Shown: piece after piece, positions 1 to 8,722 of the stretch
Numbering within the stretch: the first letter of the stretch is position 1
Layout: each line of letters starts with the position of its first letter
Translations under genes and position numbers: made by a program
Notes under the pieces: generated by a model
Told to the model about the DNA's origin: nothing
Seen by the model: the letters and a program-made list of their open reading frames with translations, nothing else
Database searches by the model: none
Assembly: GCA_015056815.1 (NCBI GenBank)
Contig: SVFN01000020.1
Span: 19,733-83,732, forward strand
Direction: 5' to 3'
Length of the DNA: 64,000 bases
From: Lachnospiraceae bacterium
GTDB taxonomy: Bacteria > Bacillota > Clostridia > Lachnospirales > Lachnospiraceae

Positions 1-1140
1 CTTTTTTAACGTAACCCTGGCATCGAATTTTTTCCCGCTTTTGGATTTAAATCCCCGGATCGTTCCGGTTCTGCCATTTGTAAGCAGTTCCCTGATCTGG
101 GCTTCTGTCAGACTCTTCTCCGCCATCTTGCCGATAGAAAACCGACAGCTGTTTTCGCCTTCTTTTCTGTAATTGGCACAGCCGTATCCGAATGGTGTCT
201 GCACGATATCACCGCCGCAAAGAGGGCAGACAACATCTTTAATCTTTAAAGGTTCCAGATCCGTAAAATCAAAGGCAAGACCACTTACTTTTCCGTCTTC
301 TTCTTTTTTTAACACAATCCTGGCATCAAATTTTTTCCCGCTTTTGGATTTGAATCCCCGGATCGTTGCTGTCCTTCCATTTGTCAACAGCTCTTTGATC
401 TGGGCTTCTGTCAGACTTTTTTCCGCCATTTTGCCAATCGAAAACCGACAACTGTTTTCTTCATCCTTACTATAGTTGGCACAGCCGTATCCAAATGATG
501 TCTGCACGATTTCTCCGCCGCAAAGCGGACACTTCACATCTTTGATCTTTTTGGCTTCCACATGCTCAAAATCAAAATTAACTGCAGATTTACCATCTTC
601 TTTCTTATTCAACACCAGACAGGCATCAAATTTTTTCCCGTTTTTGGACTTAAAGCCCGATATGGTTTCGGTTTTCTTTTCATTTATCAGCTGTAGCAAC
701 TGAGCTCTGGTCAGATTTTTACCGGCTATGGCTCCGATATAAAAGCGGCATGAAGCGGGATCGGAAGGATCATAAGCACTGCAGCCGCAGTTTGTACCAC
801 GCATTTCCAGCGGACTGCCGCAATCAGGACAGACAGCACCTTCCAGGATTACCGGCTGGTTTCTCGAAAAATCAAACGTAATATGTTTCCTGCCTTCTTC
901 TTCCTCACTCAGCACCAATGCTGCCGAAAATTTTCGCTTATTCTTGTCCGTAAAACCATCCAAAACGTCCGTTTTTCCTTCTGTCAGAAGTGTTTTCACT
1001 TCGTCTATGGAAAGTGATCTGCCTGCAATTGTCCCAATATTGAACCGACAGCCCGATCCATCTTTTTTATAATTGGAGCAGCCGTATCCAAAAGGAGTGG
1101 TCTCTATGGTGCCATCACAGACAGGACATTTTACGCCCAG
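1..1140 (-). repeat. Tandem ~300-bp repeats coding the topB C-terminal zinc-ribbon units
   Basis: Four in-frame repeats of about 300 bp lie inside topB, recognisable by the CPxCG codons near plus-strand 1115, 815, 515 and 212. The two units nearest the left edge match closely at DNA level: bases 1-175 against 304-478 differ only at scattered, mostly third-codon positions. The two inner units (near 815 and 1115) are much more diverged, one having lost the FGYGC block. This points to recent duplication or gene conversion of the distal units. Confidence 0.8.
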
Positions 1141-3150
1141 ATTGATCTTTGCCTTGATACCGCGGCTTTCCTTACCGGCAAGCGGGTGGATCCTTGCTGC
1201 GATCTGCTCCTTTAGCTGCGTTGCTATCATGGATTCTGTTTCGTGCCGGATAAAATGTTCCAGTTTTTGCCGGTACTCCCCAAAATCCACTTCTCCTCTT
1301 GTGATCCCGTCCAGCCCCTTTTCCCAGGAAGCTGTCATCTTCGGATTCAAAAGTGCCGGCACAGTGAGACTGACCACTTCAAATACCATTTCACCGAGAT
1401 TTTCCGGTGTCAGGATCTGGGTTTTCCGGTTTAAGTTCAGATAACCGATCCTCACCAGTTTTTTTATGATCTCAGCCCTCGTGGCACTGGTACCGATCCC
1501 GCTTCCCTTGATCTGTGCGCGAAGTTCTTCGTCCTCGATGAGCTGACCGGCATTTTCCATGGCAAGTACCATAGATCCTGAAGTATATCGTTTTGGAGGC
1601 GCTGTCTTTCCTTCCCGTATTACAAGACCGTTTACAGTCAGCTTATCTCCCGGTTTGATAGAAGCAGCCAGTTCGAGCAGACGCCTGTTCTCCTCTTCTT
1701 TTTCTTCTGCACTGCGTTCCTTCCCCTCCGTATCTGATTCCTCTCGGTCAATGCGTCCTGCAATCTCCAAAAATCCTTTTACCTTCAATAGCTTCGCAGA
1801 GGTAAAAAAGCGTTCTTCTCCCATCTGTGTGACCATTTTCAGCGTCTGATATTCTGCCGGAGGATAAAAGATACTCAGAAAACGTCTGACAATCAGATCA
1901 AAGATCTTTTTTTGAAGCTCTGTCAGACCGGAAAACTCTGTCAACTGTCCAGTAGGAATGATCGCATAGTGATCCGTTATCTTGGAATCATCTGTATAGG
2001 CGGTTTTTGCAATTCCCAAATAGGATCTGGTTTTTAAGATCTGCTCCACAAAGGAAGACGTCGGCGTATAGTTTTTCAGCCGGCTGATATTCTTGTATAT
2101 TTCTTTTGCGACTGCACTCGAAAGCACCCTGGCATCTGTTCGCGGATAAGTCGTCAGTTTTTTTTCATACAGTTCCTGTGCGGCCTGTAAAGTTTCATCC
2201 GGACTGATCTTGAAACGCCTGGAGCATTCCGCCTGAAGCTCTGCCAGATTGAATAAAAGAGGCGCCCTCTTTTTGGAAGCGGCGATATCAACAACTCTGG
2301 CAATTGCTTCTTTCCCAACAAGACTGTCAATGAGTTGCTTTGCGTCATCCTCTTTTCGAAAGCCGTTTTCTTTATACAAAAGCGATGAGCCGAAATAAGG
2401 AGAGTCCTCAACTGCCTTCCATTCTCCTTCTATGCCTCCATCAAAAAACTGTCCGATCACACGATAAAACGGTGTTTCTTTAAAATTTCGTATCTCCCGC
2501 TCCCTGATCACGACCATTCCCAACACGCAGGTCATAACACGTCCTACTGCAATGGCTGTATAGCTCCTGGTTCCTGCGGCTTCATTTAACAGATTTCCGT
2601 ATTTTACACTCATCACGCGGGAAAAGTTGATTCCCATGGCATAGTCTTCGATCGTACGCATGATTCCGCTCTTGCCCAGATTGGCATATTCAGACATCGG
2701 TTTTGCTTCCCGGATACCACGGCGTATCTCCTCCTCTGTCTGGGAATCGATCCAGACCCTCAGTTCTTCCATTCCTTCCCGCACACCGCCGAAATTACGG
2801 ATGTTCTCTTCGATGGTCTGTCCTTCTTTTCCGGCATCACCTGCCCAGTATACTTTATCGATATCTTCACGGTACAATAATTTATGTACGGTATCATACT
2901 GTTTACTTACCGCCGGTATCACATCATATTTATAGTCCTTTGGTAAAAAAGGCAGATCCTCCAGTCTCCATTTTTTATATTTGATATCATAGCTTTCCGG
3001 ATATACCATTTCCACAAGATGACCAACACACCAGGTAATGACGTAATCATCATTTTCTATATATCCATCCTGTCTTCCGGATACTCCCAATACCCCGGCG
3101 AATTCCCTTGCCACACTCGGTTTCTCCGTTATGATCAACGATTTTGCCAA
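1..3150 (-). CDS. topB: DNA topoisomerase III (type IA), 3' end beyond window
   Basis: Type IA topoisomerase: cuts and rejoins one DNA strand through a tyrosine intermediate to decatenate replicated or recombining DNA. The frame is open from a TTG codon at 3148-3150 to base 1 (1050 codons) with no stop, so the 3' end lies outside. I chose TTG because AAAGGAAG sits 9 bases upstream and the protein then begins AKSLIITEKPSVA, the Toprim start usual for the family. The catalytic motif TTYPRTD places the active tyrosine near residue 335. From about residue 670 (plus-strand 1-1140) there are four units of about 100 residues, each with a CPxCG pair and a later Cys pair plus FDAR-type ending, matching the topoisomerase C-terminal repeat/zinc-ribbon type. 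Units 3 and 4 are almost identical. Such long tails are common in Firmicutes mobile-element and chromosomal topoisomerase III proteins; which of the two this is cannot be seen here. Confidence 0.92.
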   Translation of the reverse strand, partial: MAKSLIITEKPSVAREFAGVLGVSGRQDGYIENDDYVITWCVGHLVEMVYPESYDIKYKKWRLEDLPFLPKDYKYDVIPAVSKQYDTVHKLLYREDIDKVYWAGDAGKEGQTIEENIRNFGGVREGMEELRVWIDSQTEEEIRRGIREAKPMSEYANLGKSGIMRTIEDYAMGINFSRVMSVKYGNLLNEAAGTRSYTAIAVGRVMTCVLGMVVIREREIRNFKETPFYRVIGQFFDGGIEGEWKAVEDSPYFGSSLLYKENGFRKEDDAKQLIDSLVGKEAIARVVDIAASKKRAPLLFNLAELQAECSRRFKISPDETLQAAQELYEKKLTTYPRTDARVLSSAVAKEIYKNISRLKNYTPTSSFVEQILKTRSYLGIAKTAYTDDSKITDHYAIIPTGQLTEFSGLTELQKKIFDLIVRRFLSIFYPPAEYQTLKMVTQMGEERFFTSAKLLKVKGFLEIAGRIDREESDTEGKERSAEEKEEENRRLLELAASIKPGDKLTVNGLVIREGKTAPPKRYTSGSMVLAMENAGQLIEDEELRAQIKGSGIGTSATRAEIIKKLVRIGYLNLNRKTQILTPENLGEMVFEVVSLTVPALLNPKMTASWEKGLDGITRGEVDFGEYRQKLEHFIRHETESMIATQLKEQIAARIHPLAGKESRGIKAKINLGVKCPVCDGTIETTPFGYGCSNYKKDGSGCRFNIGTIAGRSLSIDEVKTLLTEGKTDVLDGFTDKNKRKFSAALVLSEEEEGRKHITFDFSRNQPVILEGAVCPDCGSPLEMRGTNCGCSAYDPSDPASCRFYIGAIAGKNLTRAQLLQLINEKKTETISGFKSKNGKKFDACLVLNKKEDGKSAVNFDFEHVEAKKIKDVKCPLCGGEIVQTSFGYGCANYSKDEENSCRFSIGKMAEKSLTEAQIKELLTNGRTATIRGFKSKSGKKFDARIVLKKEEDGKVSGLAFDFTDLEPLKIKDVVCPLCGGDIVQTPFGYGCANYRKEGENSCRFSIGKMAEKSLTEAQIRELLTNGRTGTIRGFKSKSGKKFDARVTLKK

Positions 3151-3182
3151 CGCCTGCTACTTCCTTTCTTACAACACAAAAG

Positions 3183-3260
3183 CCCCGGCGGATCATCATC
3201 CTATTCATAAAGTCCGACTATTATGAATGGGATGATGATCCCCGCAGCTTTTTTCCTTCT
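3183..3260. terminator. Long hairpin between GGDEF-EAL gene and topB, bidirectional terminator-like
   Basis: Arms of 21 bases at 3193-3213 and 3224-3244 (approximate) pair with one mismatch around a 10-base loop. They are flanked on the left by AAAAGC and on the right by GCTTTTTT, so each strand sees a hairpin followed by a T-run (weaker on the minus strand, GCTTTT). On the minus strand it would end the argH-asd-GGDEF transcript before topB. No gene on the plus strand reads into it, so the plus-strand role is only formal. Confidence 0.6.
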
Positions 3261-3324
3261 TCTATGATACGATCCTCCAACCGGATATCTTACAGCAGAT
3301 CGGGATCGACGATTCACGGAATCG

Positions 3325-5106
3325 CTACTTTGGATCGTTTTCACCGGTCATGATGTTCTTGCGTCTTTCTTCCTTTATCCGGATTTCCTGCTTCGTCAGG
3401 ATCTCTTCCATACCTTCAACCGTCATGGGTTTGCCCAGAAGATATCCCTGAATATTATCACACGAAACATCCTTAAGATATTCATACTGTTCCAGCGTTT
3501 CTACACCTTCTGCAACAGTTTCAAAACCAAGCTGTTTGACCATAGTAATGATCGATTCAATGATGATCCTGGAGCTTTTGTCCACCAGAACCGTATCGAT
3601 AAACGTCTTATCGATTTTAAGAGTATCTATGGGAAGTCCCTTCAGATAAGACAGGGATGAATAACCTGTGCCGAAATCATCCAGTGAAATCTTGATCCCA
3701 TATTCTTTTAAGATCTTCATCTTATTCAGAACATCCTGAAAATCATCGATCATTATGCTCTCTGTGATCTCCAGTTCGATATCGGTCGCCGGAACATGAT
3801 GCTTCTCGATCAGTCGCAAAAGCTTCGGTATGAAGTTTTTCTGCCGATACTGCAGGGCGGAAATATTGACGGACAGAATCAATGGGGTATCAAACCGCTG
3901 TTTCCAGCTGCTGAAAATTCGAAACGCTTCATCTAACACCCAGTCACCGATTTCCAGGATCATTCCGTTTTGCTCCGCTACCGGTATAAACATCCCCGGA
4001 TTGATGGTCATTCCTTCTTCGGTCCGCCAGCGGATCAGCGCCTCCACACCTCTTAAGATCTTCGTGTTGGCGTCATACTGTGGCTGAAAACAAAGAAAGA
4101 ATTCATTCTTGTCGATGGCTTTCCTGAGCTTATCTTCCATGGTAAACTGTTCCAGAAAGTCGTCCAGGATCGGTGTTTCATAATATCCGATCGTATTTTT
4201 GCCTTTTTCTCTTGCATGCAACATGATCACTTCGGCATCATTTAACAATTCCAGAACATCACTGCCCGACTGTGGAAACTGTGTGACACCGGCACTGATC
4301 GTAATCTGTGCTTTGACACTGGAAGTCGTAGTGATTAACGGATTTTTCAGATTCTTTTTGATATCCTCATAAATATAATCCGCACTGTCCGTTCCATATG
4401 GATCATAAATCGCAATATAGAAAAAATCGGATGCCGAATGTGATACAATCACATTGTCTTTTTGATATTTTTTCAGAAGGAGACCAAATTCCTGTAAGAT
4501 CTCATCTCCGACCAGAATCCCGAATCCATCATTATAATGCTTAAAATCGTTGATGTTGATACACATGATAGAGATCACATGAAGTTTTTCCTTGGCTCTA
4601 AAAACCCAGTCTCTTAATATCCGGATAAAATAATTACGGTTGTACAGACCCGTCAGAAGATCATAATACGCCATGTATTTTAGATCTTCATGTTGTTTAC
4701 GATATCTGGTGATATCCTTGATACGGATCACTTTTGCTGTGATCTCGCCCATTTCGTTTTTTGAGAAAGCCTGTGTAAACTCATACCATCTTTTGCCGTT
4801 TATGGAAGGACACTCCAGGATCTCTCCTTCCCGGGAACCATCACTTCGATCCAAAAGCTCCCGAAGCTCTGCTCTTTTATCGAGTGCCACTTCTTCTATG
4901 ATCTGATTCAGATCCGATTCCTGTCTTACCGCAAAGGGAAAAAACTCTAAAAAACGTCCTGCCATTTCAAAAGTATGTTCCTTAAGCTGGCAAAACAAAA
5001 AGGCATCAGAGGACGTATCGCATATAAGCCGGTACATCTCTCCGGTACTACGAAGCTTTTCATTCATAGCGGATAATAAATCTACCTGATAATGCAAGTT
5101 GTCCAT
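3325..5106 (-). CDS. PAS-GGDEF-EAL protein, probable c-di-GMP phosphodiesterase
   Basis: 593 aa, no membrane segment seen. Residues about 20-135 look like a PAS sensor. A GGDEF domain follows (about 145-310), but its signature is SASDFF near residue 225 instead of GGDEF, so cyclase activity is unlikely; it may bind GTP as a regulator. The EAL domain (about 325-575) keeps EALIRW (355-360), ITES, the metal-binding LDDFGTGYSS near 475-484, KIDKTF and AEGVET, so c-di-GMP hydrolysis to pGpG is expected. AAAGGAAGG lies upstream of the ATG. The gene starts 38 bases after the asd stop on the same strand, suggesting cotranscription with argH and asd. GGDEF/EAL family membership is certain; the direction of activity is inferred from motifs. 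Confidence 0.9.
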   Translation of the reverse strand: MDNLHYQVDLLSAMNEKLRSTGEMYRLICDTSSDAFLFCQLKEHTFEMAGRFLEFFPFAVRQESDLNQIIEEVALDKRAELRELLDRSDGSREGEILECPSINGKRWYEFTQAFSKNEMGEITAKVIRIKDITRYRKQHEDLKYMAYYDLLTGLYNRNYFIRILRDWVFRAKEKLHVISIMCININDFKHYNDGFGILVGDEILQEFGLLLKKYQKDNVIVSHSASDFFYIAIYDPYGTDSADYIYEDIKKNLKNPLITTTSSVKAQITISAGVTQFPQSGSDVLELLNDAEVIMLHAREKGKNTIGYYETPILDDFLEQFTMEDKLRKAIDKNEFFLCFQPQYDANTKILRGVEALIRWRTEEGMTINPGMFIPVAEQNGMILEIGDWVLDEAFRIFSSWKQRFDTPLILSVNISALQYRQKNFIPKLLRLIEKHHVPATDIELEITESIMIDDFQDVLNKMKILKEYGIKISLDDFGTGYSSLSYLKGLPIDTLKIDKTFIDTVLVDKSSRIIIESIITMVKQLGFETVAEGVETLEQYEYLKDVSCDNIQGYLLGKPMTVEGMEEILTKQEIRIKEERRKNIMTGENDPK

Positions 5107-5144
5107 TCCTGATACCTTCCTTTAACAATCGCTCTGTTCCGATC

Positions 5145-6230
5145 TTATTTCTTGTTGATCAGTCCTTTTGCCTTTAATAACTCGGCGCAAAGTACAGCTC
5201 CACCTGCTGCACCTCTGACTGTATTATGAGATAAACCTACAAACTTCCAGTCATAAATGCTGTCTTCGCGAAGACGCCCGATGGAGATACCCATACCCTT
5301 TTCGTAATCCACATCCAATGTTACCTGCGGGCGATTATCTTCTTCCATATAACGGATAAACTGCTTTGGAGCACTTGGAAGTTCAAGCTCCTGCGGAAGT
5401 CCGCTGAAAGAAACCAGTTTCTCGATCAGCTGTTCTTTGGTAGGCTGTTTTCTGAATTTTACAAATACAGCTGCTGTGTGTCCGTTTAATACCGGAACGC
5501 GGATGCACTGACATGTGATCTTCGGCTCCTGCGCTTTTACGATCTCACCATTCTCCACTTTACCATAAATACGTAACGGCTCCTGCTCACTCTTTTCTTC
5601 CTCACCGCCAATATAAGGAATGATATTCTCCACCATCTCCGGCCAGTCTTTAAAAGTCTTACCGGCACCTGAGATTGCCTGATAAGTTGTAGCCACTACT
5701 TCGTAAGGCTCAAATTCTCTCCATGCATATAAAACGGGAGCATAACTCTGAATGGAGCAGTTTGGTTTTACTGCCACAAAGCCCCTGGAAGTGCCCAGTC
5801 TCTTCTTCTGTGCTTCGATGACTTCTATATGCTCCGGATTGATCTCGGGAATGATCATCGGTACATCAGGCGTCCATCTGTGAGCAGAATTGTTGGAAAC
5901 AACCGGAGTCTCTGTTTTGGCATATGCATCTTCGATCGCACGGATCTCTTCTTTGGTCATGTCTACTGCGGAAAATACAAAGTCTACTTCACTTGCGACT
6001 TTCTCAACTTCGTTGACATTCATGACTACGATGTTCTTGACTGCTTCCGGCATAGGAGTTGTCATTTTCCATCTGCCACCTACTGCTTCCTCATAGGTCT
6101 TGCCGGCTGAACGAGGGCTTGCCGCGATGGTTGTTACCTCAAACCATGGATGGTTCTCAAGCAGAGAGATAAATCTCTGTCCTACCATACCTGTTCCGCC
6201 TAAAATACCTACTTTCAATTTTTCACTCAT
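5145..6230 (-). CDS. asd: Aspartate-semialdehyde dehydrogenase
   Basis: NADPH-dependent reduction of aspartyl phosphate to aspartate semialdehyde, the branch point to lysine/diaminopimelate, threonine and methionine. The 361-aa protein starts with an NADP-binding GILGGTGMVGQRF and has the catalytic cysteine in KPNCS (Cys158) plus QAISGAGK, which places it in the yeast/archaeal-like subclass rather than the E. coli type. The frame is open 51 bases further upstream, but the ATG at 6230 is preferred because GAGGAG lies 7 bases in front of it and the protein then begins at the nucleotide-binding strand. It follows argH by about 60 bases and precedes the GGDEF-EAL gene. Confidence 0.95.
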   Translation of the reverse strand: MSEKLKVGILGGTGMVGQRFISLLENHPWFEVTTIAASPRSAGKTYEEAVGGRWKMTTPMPEAVKNIVVMNVNEVEKVASEVDFVFSAVDMTKEEIRAIEDAYAKTETPVVSNNSAHRWTPDVPMIIPEINPEHIEVIEAQKKRLGTSRGFVAVKPNCSIQSYAPVLYAWREFEPYEVVATTYQAISGAGKTFKDWPEMVENIIPYIGGEEEKSEQEPLRIYGKVENGEIVKAQEPKITCQCIRVPVLNGHTAAVFVKFRKQPTKEQLIEKLVSFSGLPQELELPSAPKQFIRYMEEDNRPQVTLDVDYEKGMGISIGRLREDSIYDWKFVGLSHNTVRGAAGGAVLCAELLKAKGLINKK

Positions 6231-6290
6231 AATCTCACTCCTCTTTTTTATTATGGATCCCGCTTGCACGGAATAACACATCAGTTTCAG

Positions 6291-7700
6291 TTATTGTAAA
6301 TACTCTTCATCCTTATTCTGCCACTCGTCTTCCAGATAGTCTTTGCAGATCCTGATAACATCCTTCATAGCCTCCGGTCCGGGTGCCCCCAGAGTAAGCC
6401 GTTTATTCACACAAGTCTCCAGTGAGATCGCATCATAAACATCAGGTTCAAACACATCGCAGATCTCTTTTAATTCTTCAATACTCATCTCATCGATCGA
6501 TTTGTTCTTATCAATACAGGTCAGCACAAGCTTCCCGATAATGCTGTGGGCATCCCGGAAAGGAACGCCTTTTTTGACAAGATAGTCTGCAGCGTCTGTT
6601 GCATTTGTAAAACCGCGCATTGCACTTTGCGCCATGATATCTTTGCGAAACTGCATCGTCTTAACCATGCCGGTAAACAGAGCAAGACATCCTTTTACGG
6701 TGTCGATCGCATCAAACGTAAGCTCTTTATCTTCCTGCATATCCTTATTATAAGCAAGCGGTATCCCTTTCATCGTAGTAAGGATCGAGATAAGTGCCCC
6801 GTATACACGTCCCGTCTTGCCTCTTACCAGTTCTGCGATATCAGGATTCTTCTTCTGCGGCATAATGCTGCTTCCGGTAGAATAGGCATCATCGATCTCC
6901 ACAAAACGGTATTCATTGGAATTCCAGATGATGATCTCTTCACAGAAGCGGCTAAGATGCATCATGATCGTCGCTGCCGCCGACAGAAACTCTATGATAT
7001 AGTCTCTGTCCGAAACAGAATCCATACTGTTTAATGTTGGTCCTTCAAATCCAAGAAGCGAAGCGGTATACGCACGATCCAGCGGATAGGTCGTTCCGGC
7101 CAGTGCTCCCGCTCCAAGCGGACAGTAGTTCATTCGCTTATAAATGTCTTTCAGACGCAGTCTGTCTCTTTTGAACATTTCAAAATAGGCACCCACATGA
7201 TGGGCAAGTGTGACCGGCTGTGCTTTCTGCAAATGTGTAAAGCCCGGCATATATGTATGTATATTATCTTCCATGATCTTAAGAAGTTCCGTCAAAAGCT
7301 CTCTTAAGAGCCAGTCTGTCTGCAGTACTTCAAGCCTTGTATAAAGTCTCATATCCAGTGCAACCTGATCATTACGGCTGCGACCGGTATGAAGCTTTTT
7401 ACCGGCATCCCCGATCCTGTCGATAAGATTCGCCTCCACAAAGCTGTGGATATCCTCATACTCCGAAGTAATCTGAAGACTGCCGCTTTCTACTTCTTCA
7501 CGTATCTGTGTCAGACCTTTTACGATCGCATCTTTTTCCTCTCCGGTAAGAATCCCCTGCTTCTGCAGCATGATCACATGGGCTATACTGCCCTCAATAT
7601 CCTGTTTGAAAAATTTCTGATCAAAGGAGATCGAAGCATTAAAATTATAAACAAGCTGGTCGGTATCCTTCGTAAAACGTCCGCCCCACAATTGAGCCAT
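6291..7700 (-). CDS. argH: Argininosuccinate lyase
   Basis: Last step of arginine synthesis: splits argininosuccinate into arginine and fumarate. 469 aa, the usual length. The N-terminus MAQLWGGRF, the TGRSRNDQ block (105-112) and the fumarase/aspartase-superfamily signature GSSIMPQKKNP (276-286) are all present. GGAGG lies about 8 bases before the ATG. It is the first gene of an argH-asd-GGDEF-EAL run and has a good sigma-A promoter about 190 bases upstream. No other arginine gene is nearby, so pairing with asd is a local arrangement rather than a pathway operon. Confidence 0.97.
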   Translation of the reverse strand: MAQLWGGRFTKDTDQLVYNFNASISFDQKFFKQDIEGSIAHVIMLQKQGILTGEEKDAIVKGLTQIREEVESGSLQITSEYEDIHSFVEANLIDRIGDAGKKLHTGRSRNDQVALDMRLYTRLEVLQTDWLLRELLTELLKIMEDNIHTYMPGFTHLQKAQPVTLAHHVGAYFEMFKRDRLRLKDIYKRMNYCPLGAGALAGTTYPLDRAYTASLLGFEGPTLNSMDSVSDRDYIIEFLSAAATIMMHLSRFCEEIIIWNSNEYRFVEIDDAYSTGSSIMPQKKNPDIAELVRGKTGRVYGALISILTTMKGIPLAYNKDMQEDKELTFDAIDTVKGCLALFTGMVKTMQFRKDIMAQSAMRGFTNATDAADYLVKKGVPFRDAHSIIGKLVLTCIDKNKSIDEMSIEELKEICDVFEPDVYDAISLETCVNKRLTLGAPGPEAMKDVIRICKDYLEDEWQNKDEEYLQ

Positions 7701-7886
7701 ACCGTTTTCCTCCTGTGCTATAGTAACTTTTCCTGATTTTCATGTGCCCGATAATGAATAAAAACGATAATGAATAAATATAAGTAATTACGTAAAATCT
7801 TTCATTAAAAATCCATTTGCATGGAAGCAGGAAACACGTCATCTCATTCTTCCCACTGAATTATTATGACACTATGAATAGTAACA

Positions 7887-7915
7887 ATTTTATCACATTT
7901 AGTGCGACTAGGCAA
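7887..7915 (-). promoter_or_regulatory. Predicted sigma-A promoter of argH operon
   Basis: On the minus strand TTGCCT (7910-7915) and TAAAAT (7887-7892) are 17 bases apart. Transcription would start near 7880 and give an argH leader of about 180 bases. That leader contains no riboswitch or T-box pattern that I recognise. Confidence 0.55.
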
Positions 7916-7940
7916 CTGTTTCCTTTGATACATTTTTACA

Positions 7941-7972
7941 AAAAAAAACACAGATCAAAATGATCTGTGTTC
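7941..7972 (-). terminator. Rho-independent terminator after tRNA-Thr
   Basis: ACACAGATCA and TGATCTGTGT pair perfectly around a short TTT loop, and on the minus strand a run of nine T follows. It lies a few bases after the tRNA 3' end, so it closes the tRNA transcript. Confidence 0.9.
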
Positions 7973-7978
7973 TCGGTA

Positions 7979-8051
7979 AGCTGAAAAAGGGACTCGAACC
8001 CTCGACCCCTTCATTACGAGTGAAGTGCTCTACCAACTGAGCTATTTCAGC
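7979..8051 (-). tRNA. tRNA-Thr (anticodon CGU, reads ACG)
   Basis: Full cloverleaf: acceptor arms GCTGAAA and TTTCAGC pair perfectly, the D-arm contains AGCTCAGTTGGTAGAGC, the anticodon stem-loop is CTTCA-CTCGTAA-TGAAG with anticodon CGT, and the T-arm has GGTTCGAGTCC. CCA is not encoded. It is a single-gene transcript with its own promoter and terminator. Confidence 0.97.
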
Positions 8052-8062
8052 CGACAAAATGT

Positions 8063-8091
8063 ATTATACCCAATCTTTGACAGAAATGCAA
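8063..8091 (-). promoter_or_regulatory. Sigma-A promoter of tRNA-Thr
   Basis: TTGCAT (8086-8091) and a perfect TATAAT (8063-8068) are 17 bases apart on the minus strand, about 11 bases before the tRNA 5' end. Confidence 0.8.
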
Positions 8092-8126
8092 GTATATTTT
8101 TCTGATTTCCAAATTAATTTTTATTT

Positions 8127-8375
8127 TTACCATCCGATATGGTCATAATGTGTATATCCTTTTAATTTCTCGGCAAATTCATCCATTCTTTTCTGATAGG
8201 CAGCTTCTTCTTTCGCTGACAGAATACCCTCTGCTTTCAGTTGATCAAAGATCTCAAGAGATTCTTTATACGCCTGATGGGCATTATCTTTATAATTATT
8301 CTCAAAATGCATTTGTAAGGCCTTTAGCTTCTGCTCCAGCGGAGCTTTTTTCTTCCTGTTTCTGTCAAAGAACAT
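8127..8375 (-). CDS. Small charged hypothetical protein
   Basis: About 82 aa, rich in Lys, Glu and Ala, predicted mostly helical, with no membrane segment or motif that I recognise. A strong AAAGGAGGTG site supports translation, either from ATG at 8375 (10-base spacing, preferred) or TTG at 8381 (4-base spacing, too short). It stands alone between the tRNA and a palindromic repeat element. It may be a helical-bundle adaptor, but I assign no function. Confidence 0.65.
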   Translation of the reverse strand: MFFDRNRKKKAPLEQKLKALQMHFENNYKDNAHQAYKESLEIFDQLKAEGILSAKEEAAYQKRMDEFAEKLKGYTHYDHIGW

Positions 8376-8445
8376 GTTCAAGGCACCTCCTTTTTTGTTT
8401 TTATGATTCCAAACAGTACGAACTGTCCTATTTTGAAGATGTTTT

Positions 8446-8589
8446 GTTACTATTCACAGCCGAAATGCGCATTTACTGCGCATTTACGGCTCGATAAACT
8501 ATCTCTGTTATTGGATTTTGCCCATCGCGAAGCGATTTTAAATGGCAAAATCCGTTACTTTCACAGGCAAAACGGCTGTGAATAGTAAC
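8446..8589. repeat. MITE-like palindromic element with 17-bp inverted ends
   Basis: A perfect 17-base inverted repeat, GTTACTATTCACAGCCG at 8446-8462 and its complement at 8573-8589, bounds a 144-bp element. Inside are a tandem direct repeat of TGCGCATTTAC (near 8466 and 8477) and a second perfect inverted repeat GGATTTTGCC/GGCAAAATCC (about 8513-8522 and 8543-8552) around a small TCGCGAAGCGA hairpin. It has no ORF of its own. GATGTTTTG occurs just outside both ends. A solo TGAATAGTAAC also occurs near 7875. It sits between two divergently transcribed genes. Confidence 0.7.
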
Positions 8590-8722
8590 GATGTTTTGCG
8601 TATGGATACTATTTTAGTATATCATAAAGCAGCAGCTTATGGTACAATATCTTTATCTGTTTTGGCAGAATGGTCATGGAATGTAACATGATTCGAAAAA
8701 TTACAGCTTTTAGGAGGGCATT

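Noticed and set aside
173..2984. Plus-strand ORFs in the topB region, including two with similar protein starts
   Set aside because: They are reverse-strand images of the repeated zinc-ribbon codons; none has a promoter or ribosome site.
8403..8585. Small plus-strand ORF across the palindromic element
   Set aside because: Explained by the MITE-like repeat; no start signal.
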